Shown: positions 1-6,870, counted from the stretch's first letter. The stretch is 8,598 bases of DNA from CBCPMX01 sp965120355 (GCA_965120355.1 CBCPMX010000084.1:1-8598), one strand, 5' to 3'. Made by a program: numbers and translations. Notes: a model not told the origin generated them from the sequence alone.

Positions 1-122
1 AGACGCTCCTTTTTCAGCCGCTCAAAGGGAACCTCGTTAGTGGTGGCGTGCACTTTGCCATTGACCTTATTGCACCAGGTTCTCCTCTCCGCCACAAACC
101 TACATTTTTTCTCGACGTTTTC
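1..122 (-). pseudogene. istA: IS21-family transposase IstA, internal fragment (runs off left edge)
   Basis: Read on the minus strand, the frame from 122 down to 1 is open and encodes the stretch RTWCNKVNGKVHATTNEVPF followed by ERLKKERL. This matches the part of IS21-type IstA transposases just after the DDE catalytic core, where a W-C/L-x-x-V-N-x-x-V-H-x-T-T-x-x-V-P motif is typical. A TAA at 125-123 stops the frame upstream and the usual preceding catalytic core is absent, so the gene is cut at about 122. The rest of the C-terminus would lie left of the window. The remnant cannot be an active transposase. The family call rests on one motif and is made from memory; the truncation is seen directly. 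It adjoins the broken DUF2000 gene, which suggests that insertion followed by deletion produced the junction. Confidence 0.66.
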
Positions 123-145
123 TTACATTTTATCATTGGCGCTGA

Positions 146-505
146 CACGCAAACACAGCGGCGATTATGGGGATTACATTGGGAAAGGAAATGCCGGAAG
201 TCGTTGGCACAAATGTGACCGACCAGAGTGGAAATCAGCATTTGGGGATCATTGCATTTCCTGTGCCGATTCTGAAAGGAACCCCGGAAGTGATTAAAGA
301 AATCCGGGAAAAGCTGTATCAACCAGAATTTCAGGAATTGTCTGTGGTAGACTTCTCTGATCTGGCGCAGGGGTGTAAAACCTATGATGAATTTATCGGA
401 AAAATGGCCCAAACGCCAGAAAATACCCTGCAATATTTTGGTGTTGCTATCTGCGGGCCAAAAAAGAAAGTAAATAAGCTCACAGGCAGCTTGCCGCTGC
501 TTTGA
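146..505 (+). pseudogene. DUF2000-family protein, N-terminally truncated
   Basis: The frame from 146 to the TGA at 503-505 reads HANTAAIMGITLGKEMPEVV and ends in GPKKKVNKLTGSLPLL. Both ends resemble DUF2000 proteins (about 135-140 aa, function unknown), which carry an N-x-A-A-(I/V)-L-G-(I/L)-T-L-G-K motif near residue 20-30 and end in K-x-x-N-K-L-T-G-S-L-P-L-L. Homology extends seven codons upstream of the first ATG (167), back to a TGA at 143-145, so the ATG is internal to the domain and the first 20 or so residues are missing. The C-terminus is complete. No ribosome binding site is evident before 167. An IS21-type transposase fragment on the opposite strand ends about 20 bp upstream, so the front of the gene was probably removed by that element. 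A 112-aa product from ATG 167 is possible but would lack the first strand of the fold. Confidence 0.68.
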
Positions 506-662
506 TCTTTCCGCGGATAGTTGAAGAAAAAGTTTCGGTTTTTGGAGAAACGGGCAAGCGCAGGTTCTGAGTATGGTCCTGCTGTGACCCAATGCAAACC
601 GAAGGACGCCGCATCCTGTGGCGCCTTTTGGAGGAAAACACTGCGGCGGCTCCGCCGGGCGC

Positions 663-709
663 ATATACAAAGGGACCGCCGGAAGTATTCCGGCGGTCCC
701 TTTGTATAT
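663..709. terminator. Perfect 22-bp hairpin, likely bidirectional terminator
   Basis: Bases 663-684 and 688-709 are exact reverse complements, giving a 22-bp stem with loop GTA. The core of the stem is GGGACCGCCGGAA/TTCCGGCGGTCCC, flanked by CCCTTTGTATAT-type ends on both strands. It sits between the DUF2000 remnant (plus strand) and the dehydratase gene (minus strand), where a two-way terminator is expected. The U-tract is short (TTTGT), so termination would rely mainly on stem strength. The symmetry is seen directly; the function is inferred. Confidence 0.6.
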
Positions 710-719
710 TTCAGAAAGC

Positions 720-754
720 ACTGCGTCCAGCGGCTAAGGCCGCGGGCACGCAGT
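720..754 (-). terminator. Imperfect hairpin just after the dehydratase stop codon
   Basis: ACTGCGT (720-726) pairs with ACGCAGT (748-754), and an inner GCGGC (730-734) pairs with GCCGC (739-743) around loop TAAG. The structure begins 12 bp past the stop codon of the 438-aa dehydratase component on the minus strand. There is no U-run, so it is more likely a 3'-end stabilising stem or half of a double terminator with the hairpin at 663-709 than a terminator by itself. Confidence 0.35.
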
Positions 755-765
755 ATCAAGCAGCT

Positions 766-2082
766 TCAGGCCTGCACTGCGGCAGGTGCGGCGGGTGTTT
801 TTGCGGTCTCCTCCGCTTTTTTCTGATTCCGTGCAGCATTGGCCAGCATCAGCTTGATTCGATTTTCCTGGTTAATCTTAGTAGCTCCGGCGTCATAGTC
901 GATGGCCACAATATTGCTGTCGGGATAGTCGTCCTTCAGCTTGCGCACCATCCCTTTGCCGGCCACGTGGTTGGGCAGACAGCCAAAGGGCTGGGTGCAG
1001 ATGATATTGGTGACGCCGGCATGGATTAGATCCAGCATTTCCGCCGTCAAAAGCCAACCCTCGCCCATTTTGTTGCCATAGCCCACATAGCCTTTGATGA
1101 GCTCCTGCAGGTGGCTGAAGGGGGCGGGCACCCGGAACTGGGGATAGCGTTTGATGACCTCGATCATCTCTGCCTGGCGGTCTTCAAAGTACTTTTGCAG
1201 GGTGCGGACCACGGCCTGCTTGGCTTTTTTGCCGCCGTACAGGTCCACGTCCACATCGCGGTTGTTGATTTTGAAGATCAGGAAGTCCGCCAAGCCGGGC
1301 ACAACCGGTTCGACGCCCTCATCCAGCAGGAATTTTTCCAGATTATTGTTGCCCAGGGACGAGAATTTGACATAAATTTCTCCTACAATGCCCACGGCAA
1401 TTTTCCGGGGGCCTTCCACAGGCAGCGCCGCAAAAGAAGCGGCAATCTCATCCATATTCTTGAGAAATTCTTTTTTGCTCAAACCGCCCCCCTGCCGGAA
1501 CTGTTCAATCAACTGGTTCTGCCAGGACTGCAACAGGGCGTCTGTCTGGCCCTGCTGGACCTCGTAGGGCCGGCATTGATTGGCCAGACAGGTCAGCAGA
1601 TCTCCATAATATATGGCGTTGACAATGCGCCGCAGCATCCGCAGATTGAGGGAAAACCCCGGGTTGTGCTCCAGTCCCGACAAATTGACCGATACCACCG
1701 GCACATATTCCAACCCTGCCTTTACCAGGGCCTTGCGGAGCAGGTGAATGTAGTTGGAGGCCCGGCATCCGCCGCCGGTCTGGGTAATCAGGAGGCCCAC
1801 TTTATGCGTGTCGTATTTGCCGGACTGCAGGGCGTCAATCAGCTGGCCAATGACCAGAAGGGCCGGGTAGCAGGTGTCGTTGTGGACATATTTGAGTCCC
1901 GTATCCACAATGCCCCGGTGGCTGGTGGTCAGCATATCTACATGATAGCCCTCCAGCTCCAGGCATTGGCGCAGCATGCCGAAATGCACCGGCAGCATCT
2001 GCGGCATCAGGAGCGTGTATTCTTCCTTCATTTCCTTGGTGAAGAGAAGGCGTCCGGTCTCATCATAAACTAATTCTGCCAT
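766..2082 (-). CDS. 2-hydroxyacyl-CoA dehydratase-like Fe-S protein (HgdB/COG3581 type), separate C-terminal component
   Basis: A 438-aa protein resembling the HgdB-like C-terminal part of large clostridial activase-dehydratase proteins. Related 2-hydroxyacyl-CoA dehydratases hold [4Fe-4S] clusters and remove water from an acyl-CoA by a one-electron ketyl radical route; this group's substrate is unknown. Candidate cluster ligands are Cys71 (HNDTCYPA), Cys106 (TGGGCRASNY), Cys362 and Cys368 (IICTQPFGCLPNHV). The glycine-rich GYVGYGNKMGEGWLL segment at 331-345 is also characteristic. The tail from about 420 is low-complexity Ala/Pro/Lys. There is no signal peptide or membrane segment, so it should be cytoplasmic. 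The start is ATG 2082, with AAAGGA at 2096-2091, 8 nt upstream. It follows the 979-aa activase gene by 24 nt in the same reading phase, and was probably once its C-terminus. It ends near a double hairpin. The family is clear; the precise reaction is not. Confidence 0.87.
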   Translation of the reverse strand: MAELVYDETGRLLFTKEMKEEYTLLMPQMLPVHFGMLRQCLELEGYHVDMLTTSHRGIVDTGLKYVHNDTCYPALLVIGQLIDALQSGKYDTHKVGLLITQTGGGCRASNYIHLLRKALVKAGLEYVPVVSVNLSGLEHNPGFSLNLRMLRRIVNAIYYGDLLTCLANQCRPYEVQQGQTDALLQSWQNQLIEQFRQGGGLSKKEFLKNMDEIAASFAALPVEGPRKIAVGIVGEIYVKFSSLGNNNLEKFLLDEGVEPVVPGLADFLIFKINNRDVDVDLYGGKKAKQAVVRTLQKYFEDRQAEMIEVIKRYPQFRVPAPFSHLQELIKGYVGYGNKMGEGWLLTAEMLDLIHAGVTNIICTQPFGCLPNHVAGKGMVRKLKDDYPDSNIVAIDYDAGATKINQENRIKLMLANAARNQKKAEETAKTPAAPAAVQA

Positions 2083-2090
2083 GTCGATGT

Positions 2091-2096
2091 TCCTTT
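2091..2096 (-). promoter_or_regulatory. Ribosome binding site for the dehydratase component, after the in-frame TGA
   Basis: On the minus strand the sequence between the activase TGA (2109-2107) and ATG 2082 contains GGAAAGGAAC. The AAAGGA lies 8 nt before the ATG. It supports separate initiation, possibly by ribosomes that have just terminated 11 nt upstream, rather than readthrough of the stop codon. It therefore decides that the two proteins are made separately. Confidence 0.65.
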
Positions 2097-2106
2097 CCGT
2101 TCCGGA

Positions 2107-5046
2107 TCAAAGGTCTGCGTCGTTGGTCTGCCGGGCCTCGATGGCGGCGATGAGGCTGCGGAGGCGAATCTTCACCGCGCCCAGGTTGGAAATCTCGTCG
2201 ATCTTCAACTGGGTATAGAGTTTGCCGCCAGTCTCCAAAATGGAGCGCAGCTCGTCGGTGGTAATAGCGTCGGTGCCGCAGCCAAAGGACACCAGCTGCA
2301 CCATTTGCATATCCGGCTGGGTGCAGACATACCGGGCGGCATTGTACATGCGGCTGTGGTAAGTCCACTGGTTCAGCACTGTCCGCGCCTCTTTGTCCAT
2401 CAGATATGCTACGGCGTCTTCGGTAATGAGGACGAAATCATAAGACGTAATCAGCTCGTCAATGCCGTGGCCGATTTCGGGATCGATGTGATAGGGACGG
2501 CCTGCCATGACAAGGATCTTTTTGTGGTTTTTCCGGGCAAATTCGATGTATCCCCGGCCCGTTTCCCGAATGTCCTGCTTGTAGGCGTCATAGGCGGCAT
2601 AGGCCTCCTTGGCGGCGGCTACCGTTTCTTTTCTGGGGATGGAAAATTCCTGTTCAAAATAGGCGGCTGCCCGCTTTTCAAAATCCTTGGGCCGGTGCAG
2701 GCCAAAGTATGGATTCAGGAACCGGGCCTGTTTCAGCTGGGGCATATTGGCTGCCAGCAGTTCCGGGTAATAGGCCACCACGGGGCAGTTGTAGTTGTTG
2801 TCGCCGCGTCCCTCGTCAAAGTTGTACGGCATGCAGGGATAGAAGATGGTGTCCACGCCCTGCTCCAGCAGGCTGATGATGTGTCCATGCATCAGTTTGG
2901 CGGGATAGCAGACCGTATCCGACGGAATCGTCTGCTGGCCCTTGATGTACAGTTTCCGGCTGGATTCCTCCGACAGCACCACTTCAAAGCCCAGTTTCGT
3001 GAAAAACGCATGCCAGAAGGGCAAGTTCTCATACATATTCAGGCCGAAAGGAATGCCGATCCGGCCCCGAGGACCGGGAACGCCGGTGAGGGACCGCAGA
3101 TGGGTATATTTGTACCGCGCCAAATTGGGCAGCGTGGGCTTTTGTTTGCCCAGGGGCCGGGAACAGCGGTTGCCGGAAATGAACCGGCGTCCATTGTCAA
3201 AGGAGTTGACCGTCAGGGCGCAGTGGTTGGTACACAGGCCGCAGGTGGTGGGCCGGGCCGAATGTTTGAACTGGGCCAGTTCTTCCGGTGTGAGCACAGC
3301 GCTCTTGTCCAGCTTCAGATCCCGGGCATACAGGGCCGCGCCATAGGCGCCCATGATGCCGGCAATGGTGGGCCGGGTGACATTGCGCCCCAGCTCCAGT
3401 TCAAAACTGCGCAGCACCGCGTCGTTGAGGAAGGTGCCGCCCTGGACCACAATGTTCTGCCCCAGGTCGTCGGCGCTGGCGGCACGGATCACCTTGTAAA
3501 TGGCGTTTTTGACGATGGAAATGGACAGGCCGGCGGAAATATCCTCCACGGTTGCGCCGTCCTTCTGGGCCTGCTTGACGGAGGAGTTCATAAACACCGT
3601 ACAGCGCGAACCCAGATTCACCGGATGCTGTGCCAACAGGCCCATTTTGGAAAAGTCGGCAATGGTATAGCCCAAGGCCTTGGCAAAGGTTTCAATAAAC
3701 GAACCGCAGCCGGAGGAACATGCTTCGTTGAGCATAATGGAGTCCACAGCGCCGTTGCGGATCTTGAAGCACTTCATATCCTGGCCGCCGATGTCAATGA
3801 TAAAATCCACCTTGGGATCGAAAAAGCTGGCGGCGCGAAAATGGGCTACGGTCTCCACCAGCCCGGCGTCCACTTGAAATGCAGACTTGATCAGGTCCTC
3901 GCCATACCCGGTGACCGCAGCGCCGCGGAACGTTACCCGATCGCCGCACAGATCATAAATGGCATGGAGCTGCTGCTCGATCACCGCCACGGGGCTGCCC
4001 AAATTGGAGGCGTAATAGGTATACAGCAGACCGCCGTCCGGATCTATGACCACCACCTTGGTGGTGGTGGAGCCGGCGTCAATGCCCAAATAGGCATCGC
4101 CGGAATAGGTGGCCAAATCGCCCATGGCCGGGGCGTTGGCGTTATGCCGCTCCAAAAACTCGTCGTATTCGGCCTGATTTGCAAACAGAGGCGGTACAGT
4201 CTCGGTCAGGCTCCGATCCTCGACGGAATGGGCCAGCTTGTCATAGACGGTCTCATAGTCTGTCTCATTGGGGTAGTTTTCCGCGCACAGCGCTGCACCA
4301 ATGGCAGCGAAGCAGTCTCCGTTTTCCGGGAAAATGGCGTGGTCGTCATCCAACTGTAAAGTCTCCTGAAAGCGCTGCCGCAGACCCTTGAGAAAGTGCA
4401 GCGGGCCGCCCAGGAACACCACTTGCCCAGCAATCTCGCGGCCCTGGCTCAGACCGGCCACAGTCTGATCTACCACGGCCTGGAAAATAGATGCAGCCAC
4501 GTCTTCTTTCCGGCCGCCCTGATTCAGAATTGGCTGAATGTCGCTCTTGGCAAACACGCCGCAGCGTGATGCAATGGGATAAATTTTCTCATACCCCTGA
4601 GACAGCTGGTCCAGTTCATCTGCTGTAACGTTGAGCAGCGTGGCCATCTGGTCGATGAACGCGCCGGTGCCGCCGGCACAGGAACCGTTCATCCGTTCCT
4701 CCAGGGCGCCGCCGAAGAAGATAATTTTCGCGTCTTCGCCGCCCAACTCCACAACGGCGTCGGTGCCGGGCAGGTATTTTTCCACAGCCTCCGCTGTGGC
4801 GAATACTTCCTGCACAAAGTCGATACCCGCGGATTTGGCCATTCCCAGTCCGGCGGAGCCGGTGATCACAGCTTTGACAGCTTTCCCCTCCAAGATGGAG
4901 GCGGCGCCCTTCAGCAACTCGCAGGTCTTTTCGCGGACTTGAGAGAAGTGGCGTTCATAGCTGCGGTAGAGCAGCTCGTCACTTTCTGACAGCACAACCA
5001 CCTTGACCGTGGTAGAACCCACGTCAATGCCAATTTTGTAGCTCAT
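2107..5046 (-). CDS. Tandem-activase (BcrAD/BadFG ASKHA x2) plus DUF2229 protein of 2-hydroxyacyl-CoA dehydratase system
   Basis: A 979-aa cytoplasmic protein. Residues 1-255 form a first ASKHA ATPase domain (IGIDVGSTTVK at 5-15; CAGGTG at 123-128; SRCGVF at 160-165). Residues 318-575 form a second (LGIDAGSTTTK at 320-330; DIGGQD at 418-423; CSSGCG at 443-448; SRCTVF at 480-485). In HgdC, the cysteines of the two matching motifs bind one [4Fe-4S] cluster across a dimer; here Cys123/162 and Cys443/482 are the equivalents, so two domains may pair within one chain. A cysteine cluster follows (602, 605, 609, 628), then a DUF2229-type domain from about 660, with Cys713, 738, 754, 908 and 923. Start ATG 5046 has AAGGTG 7 nt upstream and directly precedes the phosphate-binding motif. 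By family analogy it would use ATP to drive electron transfer to the dehydratase encoded just downstream. Substrate and electron donor are unknown. Confidence 0.9.
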   Translation of the reverse strand: MSYKIGIDVGSTTVKVVVLSESDELLYRSYERHFSQVREKTCELLKGAASILEGKAVKAVITGSAGLGMAKSAGIDFVQEVFATAEAVEKYLPGTDAVVELGGEDAKIIFFGGALEERMNGSCAGGTGAFIDQMATLLNVTADELDQLSQGYEKIYPIASRCGVFAKSDIQPILNQGGRKEDVAASIFQAVVDQTVAGLSQGREIAGQVVFLGGPLHFLKGLRQRFQETLQLDDDHAIFPENGDCFAAIGAALCAENYPNETDYETVYDKLAHSVEDRSLTETVPPLFANQAEYDEFLERHNANAPAMGDLATYSGDAYLGIDAGSTTTKVVVIDPDGGLLYTYYASNLGSPVAVIEQQLHAIYDLCGDRVTFRGAAVTGYGEDLIKSAFQVDAGLVETVAHFRAASFFDPKVDFIIDIGGQDMKCFKIRNGAVDSIMLNEACSSGCGSFIETFAKALGYTIADFSKMGLLAQHPVNLGSRCTVFMNSSVKQAQKDGATVEDISAGLSISIVKNAIYKVIRAASADDLGQNIVVQGGTFLNDAVLRSFELELGRNVTRPTIAGIMGAYGAALYARDLKLDKSAVLTPEELAQFKHSARPTTCGLCTNHCALTVNSFDNGRRFISGNRCSRPLGKQKPTLPNLARYKYTHLRSLTGVPGPRGRIGIPFGLNMYENLPFWHAFFTKLGFEVVLSEESSRKLYIKGQQTIPSDTVCYPAKLMHGHIISLLEQGVDTIFYPCMPYNFDEGRGDNNYNCPVVAYYPELLAANMPQLKQARFLNPYFGLHRPKDFEKRAAAYFEQEFSIPRKETVAAAKEAYAAYDAYKQDIRETGRGYIEFARKNHKKILVMAGRPYHIDPEIGHGIDELITSYDFVLITEDAVAYLMDKEARTVLNQWTYHSRMYNAARYVCTQPDMQMVQLVSFGCGTDAITTDELRSILETGGKLYTQLKIDEISNLGAVKIRLRSLIAAIEARQTNDADL

Positions 5047-5116
5047 GAAAATTCACCTTTTTTAGAATATGTTTAAAAGAAATGAAATAATACACAAAAA
5101 TAGAACAGAATGCAGG

Positions 5117-5149
5117 CAACGCCCGATGGACCGCGTCCATTGGGCGTTG
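5117..5149 (-). terminator. Terminator hairpin after the membrane protein gene
   Basis: Bases 5117-5130 pair with 5136-5149 (CAACGCCC..ATGGA against TCCAT.GGGCGTTG, one mismatch) around loop CCGCG. On the minus strand it begins 6 nt past the TAA of the membrane protein gene and is followed, about 13 nt later, by a U-rich stretch (TTCTATTTTTG). It separates the rsmE operon from the activase operon. The U-run is not immediately adjacent, so it may be leaky. Confidence 0.6.
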
Positions 5150-5155
5150 ATTCGT

Positions 5156-5914
5156 TTACACCAGCTTGATGGTGAAATAGCAGGCCATAATGATCAGCCA
5201 GAGCAGCGCTACGCCTGCGCTGACCAGCGCCGCCATACCGCCCACCAGGACAGTCAGAATCCATCCCAGAATGCACAGAGCGGCGGTCACCAACAGAAGG
5301 ATTTTGGAGCGGGGTTCCCGGAACAGTTGAATCCGCAGGCCAAACATGCTCAAAATGCCCTCTTTGCCGGTCAGGGCAATCAGTACTGTGGACCCTACCA
5401 GGAACACGGCCAACAGTGTTGCTACCCAGGGCCGCAACATGGTGGTACCGATCTGATACAGAACAAAATCGCCAATGCCGCTGACAGCACTCAGCAGAGA
5501 CAGGAAGAAAAACTCCGGCTGATAAATCAGATAAAAGATGTACAGAACAAGGCCCGCAGGGAACGCAATAAACAGCCAGATAATGCCCTCCCAGGTATGG
5601 ATGCGCATAACCACACTGCACACGGCCACAATCAATAAACAGGTAGCAAGAATCAGAAGGACTTTGCGCGCTGTTTTTTGTTTCCGGAACAGCAAGGCGG
5701 CTACATAGCAGACTGCTGCGCCGATGGCGCCGCCGATGGCAGTATAGTACACTGTATTATAGATGGCCATAAAATGGCTCATTACCGGATACTTATTATA
5801 TAGGACGATCAGTACACATATGACTGCCGCAACAATTACCATAGCGGCCATAATTTTATAAATTACAATATCCTCGTCCTTCACCTGAGATGAACGCTTT
5901 TTGGTCTTTGCCAT
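5156..5914 (-). CDS. Uncharacterised multi-pass membrane protein
   Basis: A 252-aa protein I do not recognise. After a basic N-terminus (MAKTKKRSSQVKDED) it has about eight hydrophobic segments, near residues 18-39, 52-76, 83-103, 108-130, 134-155, 162-181, 204-224 and 226-249. Positive charges lie between them (RKQKTARK at 77-84; RIQLFREPRSK at 194-204). The charged N-terminus without a cleavage site suggests an integral inner-membrane protein with a cytoplasmic N-terminus. No catalytic or binding motif stands out. The start at 5914 is supported by GAGGA (5929-5925), 10 nt upstream. It lies 41 nt downstream of rsmE on the same strand with no terminator between, so the two are probably cotranscribed, and a hairpin follows its stop. 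Function cannot be inferred from context. Confidence 0.8.
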   Translation of the reverse strand: MAKTKKRSSQVKDEDIVIYKIMAAMVIVAAVICVLIVLYNKYPVMSHFMAIYNTVYYTAIGGAIGAAVCYVAALLFRKQKTARKVLLILATCLLIVAVCSVVMRIHTWEGIIWLFIAFPAGLVLYIFYLIYQPEFFFLSLLSAVSGIGDFVLYQIGTTMLRPWVATLLAVFLVGSTVLIALTGKEGILSMFGLRIQLFREPRSKILLLVTAALCILGWILTVLVGGMAALVSAGVALLWLIIMACYFTIKLV

Positions 5915-5955
5915 AAACTACCAATCCTCAACAATCATAAATATAGTTTTCTCGG

Positions 5956-6687
5956 TCATAGCTCCTGACAGTGGTACATTAGCGCAGAGAGTGCGCATAG
6001 CGGTGCCGTTTCACAGCGCAAAATGCGGGAACCCAGAGAACACACCTGTAGGCCTGCCTGCTGGGCAATCTCCACCTCTTCTGGCGCAAACCCCCCTTCC
6101 GGCCCCGTCATGAGACTGACGGAATGAAACGGTTGTCTTTCCAACGCCGTCCGAAACGATTGCTCATGGGCATTTTCATAGAAAAAGACGGCCAAGTCCG
6201 CAGCCGCCGCGCGTCCTATGGCTTCAGTATAGGTGCTGAGGGCCACGATCTGTGGAATCCGGCCGCGGCCGCTCTGCTTGGCAGCGGCTTCAGCAATCTT
6301 CTGCCAGCGTTCCAGCTTTTTCTGGAGACCTTTTGCGTCCGGCCTCGACACACACCGGCTGGATGGAAATGCAACTACACGGCAAGCTCCCAGCTCTGTA
6401 GCCTTTTGGATCACATGTTCCAGTTTGTCCGCCTTGGCATACGCCATATAGACGGTGGCCTCCACAGCCGGTTCAGCGTGGGAAGGGTCTGCAGCCTGCA
6501 CCACCAGACAAACCTGCTCCGCGCTAATATCGCTGATTGTACAGCAGTAATCTGTCCCTTGTCCATCGCAGAGCGTCACTTCGTCGCCTCTGGACAGGCG
6601 CAGAACCTTACAGTGATTGGCATCCTCACCGGTCAAAACTGCAAAATTCTCTACCACGGCGTTCGGCTCTACAAAGAAGCGCGGCAT
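5956..6687 (-). CDS. rsmE: 16S rRNA (uracil(1498)-N(3))-methyltransferase RsmE
   Basis: A 243-aa protein of the usual RsmE length. This SAM-dependent SPOUT (alpha/beta knot) enzyme methylates N3 of U1498 in 16S rRNA of the 30S subunit. The N-terminus (MPRFFVEP, then DANHCKVLRLSRGDEVTLCDG) is the PUA-like RNA-binding domain, to about residue 70. The catalytic domain shows the family motifs KADKLEHVIQKATELG (85-100), MTGPEGGF (193-200) and SLGSRILRCETAPL (217-230), the last two forming the SAM-binding knot. The common R-T-E-T-A is R-C-E-T-A here (Cys225), a mild variant. Start ATG 6687 has AAGGAG at 6702-6697, 9 nt upstream. A promoter lies at 6767-6795. Many Firmicutes place prmA just before rsmE; here a tRNA gene is upstream instead. 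A membrane protein gene follows after 41 nt. Confidence 0.95.
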   Translation of the reverse strand: MPRFFVEPNAVVENFAVLTGEDANHCKVLRLSRGDEVTLCDGQGTDYCCTISDISAEQVCLVVQAADPSHAEPAVEATVYMAYAKADKLEHVIQKATELGACRVVAFPSSRCVSRPDAKGLQKKLERWQKIAEAAAKQSGRGRIPQIVALSTYTEAIGRAAAADLAVFFYENAHEQSFRTALERQPFHSVSLMTGPEGGFAPEEVEIAQQAGLQVCSLGSRILRCETAPLCALSALMYHCQEL

Positions 6688-6766
6688 ATAGTCTCACTCC
6701 TTCAGGCGGCAAAACAGGAGAGCAAACTCCCCGCCTCTAAAGAATCATTCATACAACGCAACTGCT

Positions 6767-6795
6767 ATTCTACCAGAAAAAAACGGATTTCGCAA
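6767..6795 (-). promoter_or_regulatory. Sigma-A promoter of rsmE
   Basis: On the minus strand there is a -35 box TTGCGA (6795-6790), a 17-nt spacer and a -10 box TAGAAT (6772-6767). Transcription would start near 6760, giving a leader of about 70 nt before ATG 6687. That leader contains an inverted pair, AGGCGG (6704-6709) with CCGCCT (6731-6736) and inner GGAG/CTCC, right next to the ribosome binding site. Confidence 0.6.
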
Positions 6796-6827
6796 TAGAA
6801 AAACTCGAAGAATCCGGAGAAAAATTA

Positions 6828-6856
6828 TTGACAAATTGTTTTTCCGTGGCTATAAT
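6828..6856 (+). promoter_or_regulatory. Consensus sigma-A promoter of tRNA-Leu
   Basis: TTGACA (6828-6833), a 17-nt spacer and TATAAT (6851-6856): both boxes match consensus exactly with ideal spacing. The expected start near 6863 lies about 8 nt before the mature tRNA 5' end, leaving a short leader for RNase P to remove. An A/T-rich tract (AAAAATTATT) just upstream could act as an UP element. The promoter is divergent from that of rsmE, with 32 bp between the two -35 boxes. Confidence 0.88.
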
Positions 6857-6870
6857 AAGTAAGCATTCAC

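Larger units (their letters stand above)
506..765. other. Gene-free convergent intergenic region with clustered hairpins
   Basis: This stretch lies between the ends of two convergent genes and has no supportable coding region. Open frames cross it, but none has a start, ribosome binding site or recognisable protein. It holds an 8-bp inverted pair, TTCGGTTT (534-541) with AAACCGAA (596-603). It also holds a 7-bp stem at 607-623 with one G-T pair, followed by CCTTTT, and a small GGCGG/CCGCC palindrome at 644-657. The perfect hairpin at 663-709 and an imperfect stem at 720-754 follow. Such dense palindromes between convergent genes may be a dispersed repeat of this genome as well as terminators; that part is inference. 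Confidence 0.5.

Noticed and set aside
14..721. 235-codon minus-strand open frame over the left region
   Set aside because: It crosses the palindromes, the DUF2000 coding strand and the IS fragment in a different frame from IstA. No protein family is recognisable.
1111..2073. 320-codon plus-strand open frame opposite the dehydratase gene
   Set aside because: It is antisense to the HgdB-like gene, without a family match; an artefact of codon bias.
2107..2109. TGA between activase and dehydratase as a selenocysteine codon
   Set aside because: It lies in a linker, not at a conserved catalytic cysteine position. I see no convincing stem-loop just after it, and a ribosome binding site with ATG follows, which fits ordinary termination and restart.
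2305..4359. 684-codon plus-strand open frame opposite the activase gene
   Set aside because: It is antisense to a gene with clear domains, and its translation shows no recognisable motif. Long antisense frames are common in GC-biased coding DNA of this type.
5047..5116. Promoter for the activase-dehydratase operon
   Set aside because: The region is AT-rich and a promoter is expected here, but no -35/-10 pair with acceptable spacing stood out (TTGTGT is 20 or more nt from the weak TATTCT), so none is listed.
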